A stretch of 64,000 nt of DNA from Bolinopsis microptera (taxonomy: Eukaryota > Ctenophora > Tentaculata > Lobata > Bolinopsidae): assembly GCF_026151205.1 (NCBI RefSeq), contig NC_087075.1, forward strand, positions 3,756,359-3,820,358, written 5' to 3'. Under the pieces are notes generated by a model. The model was not told where the DNA came from. It did no database searches and saw only the letters and a program-made list of their open reading frames with translations. The first letter of the stretch is position 1, and every line of letters begins with the position of its first letter. Position numbers and translations under genes: made by a program. Shown one piece after another: positions 1 to 26,975 of the stretch.

Positions 1-1041
1 GTACTCGCCATATAACTATATATTCGGTTTCGCAACACTAATTATAAAATTACTAATTGCTATAATTACTTGCTAATTGCTATAATTACTTGCTAATTAC
101 TATACTGATCATCAAAGTATCTGAAAACTAAACCTAGCACGAATTAAACTGTGATAATCCACGATGTGTAGAAGAACAAAAGTATGCAAGGTTGCACAAT
201 TACAAATATAATGTACACTCATGCACTGCAGCTTATGTTTTAATGCAGTTGGCAACATCAAAAGTATCTAAAATTACACAGCCCGTAAATAGTTCACCAT
301 CTATCATAATATAAATCTAATTTATTCCGAACATTCATTAATTGCAACTTCCCACAGGCTTCAATCTTGTGTACAATTCGTGCATTAATTGTAGCAACTT
401 TTAAACATGACAATCGGATTTAATTGTTATTTAATTGGATTTAATTGTGCTAAATTCAAGATTTAAATCTTAATCAGGGAAATCTGATGATCTTTAATTT
501 AAGAACATGATGTTGCACTGAATGATTGTAAGATGATTTCAAGACGAATTTCTATGCCAAAGTGCAACCAGGATCTGTCGTATGGCCAGGAAACGTTGCT
601 GCAATGAGAGTATAAACAACAAATAATGGGAGTAATTTTTGATGATCTGAGATGGTAATTTTAACAGACAACAACGAAGAAATTCAAATATTAGTTTATT
701 TATCTTTGATTACAGTTAAAATCATGTAGGTGCCAATATGCTGACTTTGATTTGGGTACCATTAATTATAATTTGATGAAGCACTTTAAATTGCCACCAG
801 GTTGCTATTTGCGAAGAATATTTACTAAAGACAGTTATACTGATAACTTGATTTGGCAGAGAAAAGTGAAAACCATTTCCTCCCACCTAAATTCATGACA
901 AATATAAACTACCACAATAGCTTCGGAGAGAAAGAAAGGTACATGAAATGAAATGAGGTATTTATATCCCGCTCATATGATTAACCAACAACACAAGGAA
1001 GGTGGTTAACCATGTCAGAGCGGCGGATTGTATCTTTTTCC
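1..1041. other. Intergenic, no gene seen
   Basis: AT-rich sequence with no open stretch resembling a protein family. Short tandem similarity at about 51-105, where a 20-bp motif (taattgctataattacttgc) repeats. Nothing else supportable. Confidence 0.5.
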
Positions 1042-1649
1042 CAGGAAGTGACCGGGACATGATTTCAGGCCTGACCGGGACCGGGACCGGGATACAGAAT
1101 GTGACTTGACCGGGACCGCGACTGAGATTATCAATTTACCGGGACCGGGACCGGGACCAATAATTTCTATCTTACCGGGACCGGGACCGGGACCAACAAT
1201 CCAATTTTACCGGGATGACCGGGATGACCGGGACCAAAACTGGTATTCTCATATTGAAAGCTGCAACTTTCATTTACATTATAATTGAACAATTTGAATA
1301 AGTAATAACTAGAATATCAAATTAGAAAAAAACTAGAAAAAACCCGTCAATATGGGGCATGGGCCTAATGTACTACACCAATAATGTTCATGTACTGATT
1401 ACTCAAGTTCACCCTCATGGTCATAATTTATTACTCAAACTTGTTTAGCAATTTTAAACATTGTTTTATTTGGCTCAGAGGTTGTTTAAAGATGAAATTC
1501 ACAATGAATGAAAGTAAAAACTTAAAATCACAGTGAATGAAATTATGTAAAAGATCCCGGTCAAAATCCCGGCAAATTTGAGTGATTGACCGGGACCGGG
1601 ACCAAGAATCCTGAATTAACCCGGGACCTGGAATCCCGGTCACTTCCTG
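1042..1649. mobile_element. Non-autonomous hAT-like element with CCGGGA arrays
   Basis: A 608-bp unit begins with CAGGAAGTGACCGGGA and ends with the inverted copy of the same bases. It is flanked by ctttttcc on the left (1034-1041) and cttttttcc on the right (650-658 of the same kilobase), an 8-bp target duplication apart from one extra T. The CAG start and 8-bp duplication fit the hAT superfamily. Both ends hold short tandem arrays of GACCGGG, about 1060-1230 and 1585-1640. There is no transposase, so it is non-autonomous. A second, longer element of the same style lies at 49448-50258. Confidence 0.7.
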
Positions 1650-2662
1650 CTTTTTTCCATTTGAGACAGTAATCAAACTGGTCAGCCTGATATTATAGTC
1701 GTAAAACTGTAAAAGGTAGTCGTCTTACGAACCAGCCACATTATTAAGGACCGGACAAGATGAGCACAAGATGAATAACAAAAGGCACGCTGGACGCCTG
1801 GACTCTTACACGACTAGGAAATTTAACAATTTGTAGTACTTATAACCACTCACGAAGCAATATCCTTAACATCAGCATTACAATGGAAGTTTGCTACTTA
1901 CTATTTATTTTGGAGCATGCAACTTTCAAGTACACTAAATTTTTAGGAAATGGCGGAACACGGACCAATTGACTGATGATTTGGTTTTGGGGGAAAGAAA
2001 AGACCCGGTATATCGAGATACCCTGTATAAAGGGGTTATATACTACTGTTAACTGTACACCATTTGTAGAATTAAACGACATTTTATGGTAAATATTCAA
2101 CAAAATCTAATAAATTCATATAAATACAACATGTTATATAAACCGATTATAATAATTCATGTAAATTAACAAACACCTTTCTTCGCCCAAAAGGAACTTT
2201 CTACTCATGGGTAAAATCTAGTAAAACAAATTTTTCAACTGAAAAATGTACAACAAATCCATATCAAACGGATTTGTTTATTGAATCACCGCCTTTTGCG
2301 ATTAACATAAATTTATTGCAAATACCCCGACAACATATAGTACACTTAATCGTTTACCACCAGTTCAATTCTCATTTAAACTCAATACAATCTATCAACT
2401 CCTCGTTAAAAACATATGAAATTAGAAAATAACGTTTACTTGGAAAGGCGCCTTGCAATATAATTATACAAATCGTTTCTCGTATTAAGTCATAATATCA
2501 GTTAAGCAGTCAGCTTACGCCTTACTAAATCATTTTGGTAAACTATAAACATAGAACACTGCCATCTTGAGGTTTGGGATGGAGTCACTTCTTCTCCACG
2601 CCAATAATCACCGCACCACCACCCCACAAATAGTAAAGTATTTAAACTTGCACCCCCCAGTG
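1650..2662. other. Intergenic, downstream of the DDI gene
   Basis: No gene seen. It should contain the 3' UTR and cleavage site of the minus-strand DDI gene. TTTATT on the plus strand near 2276 (AATAAA on the minus strand) is a possible polyadenylation signal about 390 nt after the stop. Confidence 0.4.
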
Positions 2663-5600
2663 CTACACCTGTCCACCCTTCTCAAACAATAAACTAGCTG
2701 CTAAATCCACGTTATTTCCGCATAGTCCTAGAGCTTTACGGCTCTGTTCTGGAGTGAAGCCCATGTCGACTAGCTTGGAAACGTTTTCGTCTGTTACTGT
2801 AGCCGTTGGACCTCCTGCAGCACTACTACCTGATTGGGGCATCATAGTTTAGACATTTTCTAAACTGTCATTCCTTGTTTTTTGCCTCACAGTAGAAATT
2901 TTGGTTTTTGTGTAAAATATGTAACTGTATATAAAAATCATAAATTTTATACTAATTAGTAAAAGCATTAATTATAGGTATGGTAAGTACTAAGTACGGA
3001 AATTTGAGGAAAAATTGACAAGCGATAGAACACATTTAAATGTCAAGGCACTAAAATCAGCTGCATAATTTCAACTGGTTACTTCATCTGACTAAAACTA
3101 AAACACACCATCCGTAATATATTTGGATCTGATAGTGTACCTTGGGATGAACCAGAGGGCTGCTGATCACTCTCCTCGGTTGATTTGGGGATATCTTTCT
3201 CAGACAAGAATGCGGCTGTGGTGCTAGTTGTACCTATCTTTAGACAGTTCTCTTTCAGGTCTATTACACACTGAGGATACAAATGTTCATTGTTCATAAC
3301 AAGCGAGTCTTCAGAATCGTAGTAATTAATTTGGACACTCTTTTATAATTGTATTGATAAAACTTCAAAAACTGTTGATTTAAATGACAGTGAAATATTC
3401 TCACAAAAAGTGAACAGACCTGATGACGTTTAAGCATGTCTAATCCCAGTAACATGTCCATGGGCTGATGCTCCAGCACACTAAAGGTGCAAGGGAAATG
3501 GTCGTTACCTGGGGGTTTAGATTGTAAAATTACTTGATAACAAATGAATAATAACAGTAACATCATCAGAAATTCAACAACAAGTTTTTAAATTTGAGCG
3601 TTCAACCTCCACAGCAAATGATCTAGCGTTAAAAGTTAAAGGTTATCACCGATAACTAATCAACGTGTCTGAAGATGGTCAAATTATTCTGGATAAGCCG
3701 AGTTTACCGATTTTAAGAGGAAGAAGATGGACCCTGCCCAAAATCTTCTGAGTGCCCACTCCTTTAGCGACACCTTGGAAACGCTTGTCGATCAGTCTTG
3801 AAACACTCACTCTGAAAATAATGACGTTAAAAAGATTGTAAGCAAGTGGAGCACAAATTTCTCAGTGTAATTAGGAGAAGCATAACTTTAAAGTGTGAAA
3901 AGTGAGGGGTCAAAAGCCCAAACTCAAAAGACTCTGAAGAAAGACCTAAATACAACTGAACAACTCCGGCCCGATGACAGAAATATTCTAGTATGCGCGC
4001 GCGCAACGCGGTTACATGTCAATGAAAGCGATTTGCGAAACTTCTTTGTTAATTTTTAAAACCTCGCGCGTTACGCAAACCAAACACGAATTACTGTAAA
4101 ATGACCACGTTGTACATCTTAAAACATAGAAACTTTGTACGAACCTTTCTGCACAAGCAGCGGAAATTAGTGTCATCTGAGCTCCGGAATCAACAAAAGC
4201 TTTTACTTTGTGTCCATTTACTTCACAGTCAATGTACAGCATTATGACCTGCAAATAAGGTGTTTTAGTTCGGAATAAAAAGCTGTTTTCTATTGTTTGT
4301 TTGTTTGTTTGTTTATAGAACCCAAAAGCTGCTTCTTAACATCACTTCACTCCGAACCCTCTATAATTATATTATGGTAGATCTGTAAAATTGGTGACTG
4401 AAGTTTCAAAGATTTCCTCTATTCATTATTTTTTAGCTTTTGACTTGTCACTTAGCTTTTACAGTTTTACATCCTTATTCACAAAAGTCAAAATGAAAAT
4501 TTAATGAAATTAAGTGAAAGTAAAAATGTTCACCTTCTTCAGTTTCAATGGGACTGGTATAAAAAGTGGCATATTCGGATCAATAGGAACCACAACCTTG
4601 TTACTCCTAACAAACATCATGTTGTATCAATACACACGTACACAACAACTACATAACACTACACAACATACATTATATACACAGTGAAATATACTTCTGT
4701 CTACACTGTAGTGGCCCTATATGAATCTAGAGACTTTTATACTTTGCAAAGAAGTTTCAGGTCTTGTATTCACTATGCAAGTTATCCTTCAAATTTAGAG
4801 GATTGATTTATCCATATTAATATTATGTCTATAAATGAGTTAGCTGGTAGAATATTAAACCGGTAACTTCGTTGTCTATGATTTGATTATGTGTGTTATT
4901 GAATCTATACAGCAGAGAGAACTAGCGATCACTAAATCACGAACAAGAATAATTGGAACTGAGAAAATCTAGATTTAAATGACAAGAAACAGTCAATAAA
5001 CTGTATCAATAAACCCGTTAATATAATATCTATCAATCATCACTATTATTGATAAAAGGTTTAAGTTTCTTTTAAACATGTATCGTAGTTAGTTGACATT
5101 TTATTAAGCTTGTTAAAGATGCTGACATCACCACTTAAAGATTACACGTTACTTGTACATGGTCCAGGTATCAGGGTAGAGGGTATATTAACGTGGGAAT
5201 TAGATAAGATGTTTAATAAAATTGTTACTTAGGCTGTTAATAAAGCAATGGCGTAAAGTTGCCTGTTGGCGCCCCTCCCCTTTTCGCACCCCTCCCTCAA
5301 ATTGAAAAAATTAGGTGATTTCAGAGGAAACGCCGGTAAAATCTCTAAAAAAGTGTGTTTCTAGAGCAAAAGGGATGAATATGCAATTATTCTAAACTTT
5401 AGGGACACTTTTAATAATAATATTATAAGCTTTAAAATTAGCATAAAGTCTAACATATAATAATATTGAATTGTTGATGACTGTGCGTAACATGATAGTT
5501 TACAATGAATGTTAGAGCTAATGTTATAAAACGCACTACACAATACACATATAATATAATGTTACATTTACCGTATAATACGCTATACAGTATACACGCT

Positions 5601-7624
5601 TCTTTGTTTTAAAGAGTTGCTTATTTTAAGAACAATTTCAGATATTCTGACCATCATCAGTTGCCTACTCCTCTCAACATTCATTACACAACAAGTTAGT
5701 AGATATGTTCATGTTGCATATCATAAAGCTACTAAATGATATTCTTTACTCTAGTTTACTGTGTACTACAGTAACAAAGTCTCTTACATTTAAGTGTATT
5801 TACCTAACGAGTAACCACTCTGTCAAATACATATATTAAATCCTCTATTAGTTGTTATAGAAACGCCTGTAATGGATCAAAACAAATCAAACACTCATCA
5901 TACATGATAAATACGCTGGTATACCTCAGTTTCATGACCTGTGTAATAATACGTTCTCTCTGATTGATATCATTTGCTACGTAATTAATACATGGGCAGA
6001 ATAGACTGGCTAGCTCAGATATCAAAACTAGCTCAAATTAAACACATCCAAACAAGAATCAGCTGCTAACATAGCTATGGTGAACATAAAATACATTTTA
6101 CAGGCTCTAATGATGTAGTTTTACGAAGATTTCAAGCCTTGCATTGTGTGTTTCCCTTCGTGTCCAAAAGCATTATAAAATACATTTTGATATAAATAAC
6201 CGCAGCGAGGGGACACGAGATCTAGATCCATTATCTATACCTCCTCCTCACCCAGCGAGGGGACACGAGATCTAGATCCATTATCTAAACCTCCTCCTCC
6301 CCGTAACAATAACAATCTAGTACCACTTAGTAAATAGTAACAGTGAAAATATTTTAAATATGTTAATAATATTAATGTTTATTATAAACCCACCTGTCCG
6401 AAGCTCTCAGGATGTTCCTCCATAGCAGTGGATAGATTCTCCTCTATCTGCTTCCCTTGTAACATCTCATATATCTTCTTCTGGTACTCCGGGTCCATTG
6501 GATTACCACTGAGAAGCAGTTCCTCTTCTCTCTTTCTCTTCCTGATCAGCTCCTGTCTTTCATTGAACACCTGTTTAATTAGTACGTTAGGAACCGATTA
6601 GACGCAATTCATTAAGCAAATCAAATTAAACTGTTAATTAAAACTGTAAATCAAACTAAATGAGTAGCAAGTGAATACTTTTTCATAGTAGTAAACAACA
6701 ACTTTTTGAAATGGTCCTTATTTTTGATAGCAGCAGCGAACTGAAAGTGAAAGTGAAAGAAAATCTACCTTTTTGAACTGATCCTTATTGTCGATAGCAG
6801 CAGCGAACTGAAAGTGAAAGTGAAAGAAAATCTACCTTTTTGAACTGATCCTTATTGTCGATAGCAGCAGCGAACTGAGGGTCCCTCTCCTTTAGTATTG
6901 AGAGCTGGTAGGGGTCCCCCAGCAACTCCAGCCTTAACTTCTCACACTCATCCACCGGGGGAGGTCTAGCTACTGGACTGGCACTGCGGAGGTATTGGAG
7001 ATAACAGATCAGAAGTAGTGCACTACATTTTAATATTAGGTATCTGACTGTCAGATTGTTGTTGTGGCACAAAGTAATTCGTAAAATTAACTAATTGAGA
7101 TTTAATTAAATAGTTGAGTACCAATTAATTAAGACTATTTACCCTTGTCCTGGTACATTGATTGCACCCCAGTTGATGCCAGTTCCCCCAAATAAAGACC
7201 CCATATTCCCTGTTTGCTGGGAAGGCTGGCTAGGTGCACGTGGCTGACTACTGGGTGGCCGGCTGCTAGTTGTGGTCATTAACATCATATCACCGTCTTT
7301 AACATTGTACTCAGTTAAAGTTTTCTTCTTGTCGAGGAGCGGGATACCGTTTAGTGATAGCTGAAGAATAGTGGATTAATGGGTGTGTGAACGCTTGTTT
7401 TAATATTTTGTTAAATTTTTCCTAAATTAATAAATTAATCAGTAAACAGTAATTAATTAACGATGTTCTAAAATGTAAAGGTAATAGTGAAAGTGTACCT
7501 GTATGTGTTCGGTAGGTTTACCGGATTCAACACTCACGAGGGCCAACAGGTTTTCCAGTTCTAAATCTGAAGAAACTTCAAGACTGTAGAAATTTCCATC
7601 GGGGCTGGTGACTACTATATTCAT
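2663..7624 (-). CDS. DDI1: DDI1/DDI2-type ubiquitin-shuttle aspartic protease, 9 exons
   Basis: Model: complement of join(2663..2829, 3141..3270, 3420..3508, 3708..3811, 4145..4248, 6394..6570, 6836..6983, 7143..7360, 7499..7624). The total is 1263 nt, 420 residues, and all phases close. Order: ubiquitin-like domain (residues 1 to about 76), a linker, a helical region containing [17 protein letters not shown], the retroviral-type protease fold (about 223-350) with the catalytic FVDSGAQ motif (Asp about 243) and [14 protein letters not shown], then a UBA domain at the C-terminus with [12 protein letters not shown]. In the known family this cytosolic/nuclear protein binds ubiquitinated clients and cleaves heavily ubiquitinated substrates such as NFE2L1-type factors. 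Vertebrate DDI1/2 lost the UBA; this one keeps it, as in yeast and most invertebrates. The start is the first ATG before the UBL. The end of exon 7 (third coding exon, 6836-6983) is triplicated in the adjoining intron. Confidence 0.93.
5235..5365 (-). repeat. Interspersed repeat, copy 1 (inverted copy at 32365-32525)
   Basis: The stretch with ggcgcccctcccctttt and aaaaagtgtgtttctag reappears reverse-complemented at 32365-32525 (tagaaacacactttttttg, gaggggcgtcaaaagg). It is a dispersed repeat of unknown class. Confidence 0.6.
6203..6300. repeat. 50-bp tandem duplication
   Basis: Two near-identical 50-bp copies containing cagcgaggggacacgagatc, one substitution in the part after it. Intronic in the DDI gene. 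Confidence 0.85.
6702..6881 (-). repeat. 67-bp triplication of an exon end with its 5' splice site
   Basis: Copies start at 6702, 6769 and 6836. The last is the true end of the DDI exon 6836-6983. On the minus strand each unit reads as 39 nt of exon-like sequence ([13 protein letters not shown]), GTAGAT, a pyrimidine tract of CTTTCA repeats, and CAG in front of the next copy. The middle copy is almost identical to the true exon end. The outermost copy has diverged (N for D, H for Q) and lost the GTAGAT donor. Confidence 0.9.
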
Positions 7625-8468
7625 TACTGCCTGGAAACTTGATAATTAGTTAATTGAATATTGATCATATTATCTGTTTGCACAAGTAGGTAATTGTGAC
7701 GTACTGGACCGAATTTTTGAGTGCGAAATCATCGCTCAGAATCTGTAATCTAAATTTAATTGATTGCTTTTGTAACATAAGATAGACAAAGAGTTCAACA
7801 AACTCGGATTTTCGATTAGCTGTAAGTATTGTACAGTAGGTAATATTTTAAAATTTCGTAACCAGTATAATATTCTAAAATTAAATCTTAAATTAACATA
7901 TAACCGTAAATTCACATGTTTAGATAAAGTGTAAACATTGTCCGAATTCTTGGTAATATAGATTCAATAAGTAGTCCCGCTATATAATAAAACTTAACAC
8001 TTATTTGAGTTCAGACATTTAAAAAATCCTTGAAATTGTTTAATAATTTAATTACGAAGTAAGAACGCTGATTTCTGATTGTTACAAGTACACGCATGTT
8101 TTTTATAAGCAAATAACTTTCATTTTTGAAAAAGTTAACAATTTTATAAGATAAAATAATTTCAAATCGTCCATTTCGACAGTTCTGATCACACTTGAAA
8201 AATTGTGAATCTGGAAATTAATAAATGTTTATTCTAAAAGCTATACAGTGAAATAATTTAATAAACAGTAATTCATAAAATTTAAACCCTCTTAATTCTT
8301 ATATTGTCAGATGAAATCACATGTGAAAAGTGTCCCGAAGTTTACTGTTCTTGTCAAAAAAAGTACGGAAAATATCCTCATCATGCAGCTGTTTGTTCAA
8401 ATAACAAACAATAACCGACTAATTAACTAATTATCAACTAATTAACTAATTGCCAACTAATTAACTAA
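7625..8468. other. Intergenic between COPZ and DDI genes
   Basis: 844 bp between two minus-strand genes. It must hold the DDI promoter and the coatomer zeta 3' UTR. A short direct repeat of aactaattaacta lies near 8415-8470. No gene seen. Confidence 0.5.
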
Positions 8469-9687
8469 TTATCTGAGAAGGGTCCACTTGAAGCCCTCTC
8501 TAGCGTTCTGTAACACTTGTGTCATTGTCTGTTCTGATAGCGGTATATCTTTTTCTTGTCCGGGGTAAACTCTCCCTGCTATACTGTCTGAATCGTTCTC
8601 CATCAGTACTCCTGTAAAGTGAAAGTGAAATTGAAAGTGAAAGTGAAAGTGAAAGTGAAAGTCAGAGTGAAAGTGAAAGTAGAAAATAAAATATTGGATC
8701 GGAGTTAGCTTTTCGAAGTGAAAATGAATTTAATATGTTTATATTTAGAAAATCAACATATGAAACTGAAAGAGAAACTAATATAGATATGAAAGTATAA
8801 AAACCATCATCAATAAGTTCGTCAGCAGCCAGTATAATGTAATCCATTTTATCGAACACAGCTTTCTTCTCCACATTCTTCCTCACAATAAGACTAACAG
8901 TATCAAAGAAGGTTGTGAGTATACTAACTAGTATCAGCTCGTTCTCTTCACTTGATCCTATCACGTAGAACAGCAAGTCCACACTGAAGTCATTAATTAA
9001 GTAATTAATCAATTAAAGCTGGGAAATTAAGTTTATGATTTAAATTCTCATAGCGAACTCCTTAATACAGGAGGATTATGACTAGATAAGAAACCGTTAC
9101 AAGGTGGATGGGTAAAACGCGGATATATTGCATGCATTGTATTTAAAGATACAGCAAACATTAACACAAAAACAGGATTTAAGTAGTCAAAAACAATGTC
9201 ATAAATCATAATTTATATAATATACAACTGCCATTGGAGTTGCTGTTGAAACGCCCAACAAATGGTAATCGTCCTTTGCAGTCAGTGAAGTACCGTATAT
9301 TCCGAAACCCATTATATATAATACCCCTGTTTTGCGTCAAACCCAACCTTTCAGACAATCAACCAAATATAAATCCTATATGCTTAGAGGGAATTTGTCA
9401 AATACATATTCATATTTAACGGAAACATCAGAATACTTATTAGCGTAGATTGTAACACTATTGTAACACTATTGTAACACTATTTACCTTGACTTGTAGC
9501 ACACAGTGAGTCCTTGACAAGCAATAATCTCAAAATCAGTCTGATAAGTCTTCTTGAAGAGGTTCGCTTCAAAGTCCTGCTTATCTTTCAATGAAGCGAA
9601 GTGATCATCGTAATATTTAGATAGCACACGTGATCCGTCATTATCCAGGATTATTAGCGCCTTTACTGATCTCAGGTCCGGTAACAT
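8469..9687 (-). CDS. COPZ1: Coatomer (COPI) zeta subunit, 3 exons
   Basis: Model: complement of join(8469..8611, 8805..8983, 9488..9687), 522 nt, 173 residues; the known human protein is about 177. Phases close. Family hallmarks in order: VKALIILDNDGSRVLSKYYD near the N-terminus, GLTVCYKSSVDLLFYVIGSS across the first intron, ENELILVSILTTFFDTVS, the block RKNVEKKAVFDKMDYIILA, and the C-terminal QVLQNAREGFKWTLLR. The protein is a longin-fold small subunit of the COPI coat, which forms retrograde Golgi-to-ER vesicles in the cytosol. The start is the ATG at 9687; an AG acceptor (ttacacag) lies directly upstream of it, so a 5' UTR or short upstream exon is possible. The gene lies next to a Golgi membrane protein gene; I infer no functional link from that. 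Confidence 0.95.
8617..8681. repeat. (GTGAAA)n microsatellite in a COPZ intron
   Basis: About ten hexamers, slightly interrupted, directly inside the intron from the 3' splice site of the last exon. On the minus strand it gives a CTTTCA-rich pyrimidine tract, the same hexamer that forms the tract in the DDI 67-bp unit. Confidence 0.85.
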
Positions 9688-9694
9688 ACTGTGT

Positions 9695-9843
9695 AATTAG
9701 TTGGTAATTATTTGGTAATTAGTTAGTTTAAATAGTTGGTAATTAGTTGGTAATTAGTTGGTAATTAGTTGGTAATTAGTTGGTAATTAGTTGGTAATTA
9801 GTGTGTAATTAGTTGGTGATTAGTTGGTAATTTATTTGTAAAT
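9695..9843. repeat. 11-bp tandem array (TTAGTTGGTAA)n
   Basis: About 13 units of ttagttggtaa with a few variants. It starts within 10 bp of the COPZ start codon and its upstream AG, on the upstream side of the gene. It is related to the TGGTAAC 11-bp arrays further on. Confidence 0.9.
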
Positions 9844-10343
9844 TAGTTGAAATAATATGGGGATTTACTGAAATATAATGAAAATACCTGCAAGTCAATG
9901 TAATTGTAATGTTCATTACGGGTTCTAGCTATGCATTATATAATATGTAAAATATTGTTGTAAGTTATAAGTTATTGTAAACGAGTATTCTAGTCCTTAA
10001 TTTTAGCAGCTATACAAACAAACGAATAAAACAACCTCTTGGTATAAAATTACTGTACCTATATTTACTGTACCTATATCAGTTAATATTGGTTTAAAAC
10101 TAAAACTTTGCGAAAATGTACAAATTGCCGTTCAAGTTCAAAAATAGATTCAGGAATTTATTATACGTGTAAATTATAAAGACATTTTTCAAAACTGAAT
10201 TCCCCAGGACGGTAAAAAATAGCTTAATAGAAATTGAAATGTGAACTTGAATTTAATAAACTGAAAATATTGAGTGCGTTTAGAGCAAAAGACGGCTTGA
10301 GATGACTAATGAAACTGTAAGAACAAACATTTTACCTAATGTG
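9844..10343. other. Intergenic
   Basis: No gene or repeat family recognised. Confidence 0.4.
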
Positions 10344-10393
10344 CAGGGTGTTCACGATACATTGAAACGTTTCAATGTATCGTGAACACCCTG
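10344..10393. repeat. Perfect 50-bp palindrome with mariner-like ends
   Basis: The left 25 bases (cagggtgttcacgatacatt...) are followed at once by their exact reverse complement with no spacer. The CAGGGTGTT end resembles the terminal bases of the mariner remnant at 48740 (CAGGGTGTTTCGAGAC). It may be two terminal inverted repeats joined head to head, or a tiny fold-back element. Confidence 0.8.
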
Positions 10394-10859
10394 TATGTAC
10401 AATACTTGTAATCATGCGATCAGGATATACTTTAATAAGTTAGTAACTGTAAAGCACTCCCCAACAAACTCTGACTTATATTCAGAATTTTAAAATAAGT
10501 TAACCCATGCATCTTTACCTTATTTCATCTTTATCATTATGCATCTTTACCTTTTATACCCCCTCATAGTGACTTATGAGGGGCAAAAGTTTTTATCACG
10601 GGTCCAAAGTTTTCTATTACCCAGCTTAAAATACATAAATTAACCTTATTTATCTATAAGTAAACTAAATTCAGTATCTGCAATACAAAATTAAAATAGA
10701 ACTGTAGAAACTCAGGGTTAAAGAATCAGGCTGCTACCCTTCTAGAGCAACAACCTCCATTATCAATCAATATCAGATAACGTTATCAAATTAATCAACC
10801 AATTAGTTACTTAATGTGATAATCGATTAATCATCATAATTAGTTAATAAGCTTACAAA

Positions 10860-26135
<15,276 letters not shown>

Positions 26136-26734
26136 AAGTACACTGTTCCGTCTGTATATTATGTGATGGTCCACTGCACTTGGCTGTGAGGAATTCAGTG
26201 CGAAGTGTTCAGAGTATACTGGCCTGTATTAACAGTCTCTAAATCATAACCTAAATTGATTTGAAAATTTAGAGATAATTACATTATCAATGATCATCAT
26301 CTGATTAAAGGATATTATATACTAAGACTGATTGTTTTGATGCCAAAAACTCCGAGACAGTTCTAAGTTTTTGGAGAATATAATTACAGTGAAAGCAGTA
26401 TTAATGACAACCTCACTTTTTAGAACTAAGTGCCTAATATAATTAAGATATATAACATCTAAACAGTTTTATTCCTGTTCCATATGATCAATAATAGTCA
26501 GGGCTACAAAACCTGACCAAGTTTAGCTCAATCCAGTACTGCGCGTTCGAGATATGAGGTTAAAGGTACCAAAAATAGGGGTTTTCTGGTGTGACATCAT
26601 TGTAAATTTTTTGGAGTATAACCTTGATATCTCACAAACTATCCATTTGTGGTCTTTCTGAGTTACACTATCTGTTTCCTCTGGCAATTTTTGTTGAGAG
26701 TCAATTAAGTTTGAAACAAAATCTCAGTATATAG
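26136..26734. other. Upstream region of the GOLIM4-like gene
   Basis: Probable promoter/5' UTR of the minus-strand gene. No TATA box convincingly placed and no other gene. Confidence 0.35.
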
Positions 26735-26975
26735 CGGCCAGGTAGCGCAGTTGGTTAGAACGCCTGTCTTACAATCGTTAGGTTGCGAGTTCGAAACCCA
26801 CTGACTGCCTGGTCGTGGGGTGAGCGTCGTCGACGTTCAGCTAAGGATCATGAGTGGTCTATGCAGCCCCCCGGTCTACTCAGCCGAATACTCGAGAAAT
26901 CGGGTGTGAGGGTTAAATGAGGAGCTGCACATTGCAGCAAAGTCTCGGACGAAGAAAGTATGGTACACACTACCT
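26735..26975 (+). mobile_element. tRNA-derived SINE
   Basis: The first 78 bases fold in outline like a tRNA: a 7-bp acceptor pair (GGCCAGG with CCTGGTC), an A box tagcgcagttggttag and a B box gagttcgaaaccc. The anticodon stem is mismatched, so this is not a working tRNA. A tRNA-unrelated body follows (gaatactcgagaaatcgggt and so on) to about 26975. A and B boxes are the internal RNA polymerase III promoter. No 3' LINE tail could be matched. Confidence 0.7.

Larger units (their letters stand above)
4249..6393 (-). other. Long intron of the DDI gene
   Basis: This 2.1-kb intron separates the helical-domain exon from the catalytic exon. It holds a (TTTG)n microsatellite at about 4294-4315, an interspersed repeat at 5235-5365 and a 50-bp tandem duplication at 6203-6300. 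No further coding exon is required, since QV joins directly across the intron as in the family. Confidence 0.6.

Noticed and set aside
4530-4620. Possible extra DDI exon ([16 protein letters not shown]...)
   Set aside because: The flanking exons join in phase and match the family's continuous ESFGQV..MLYI sequence, leaving no room for it.
26735-26813. Functional tRNA gene
   Set aside because: A/B boxes and acceptor pairing are present, but the anticodon stem is mismatched and the unit continues into a non-tRNA body, as in a SINE.
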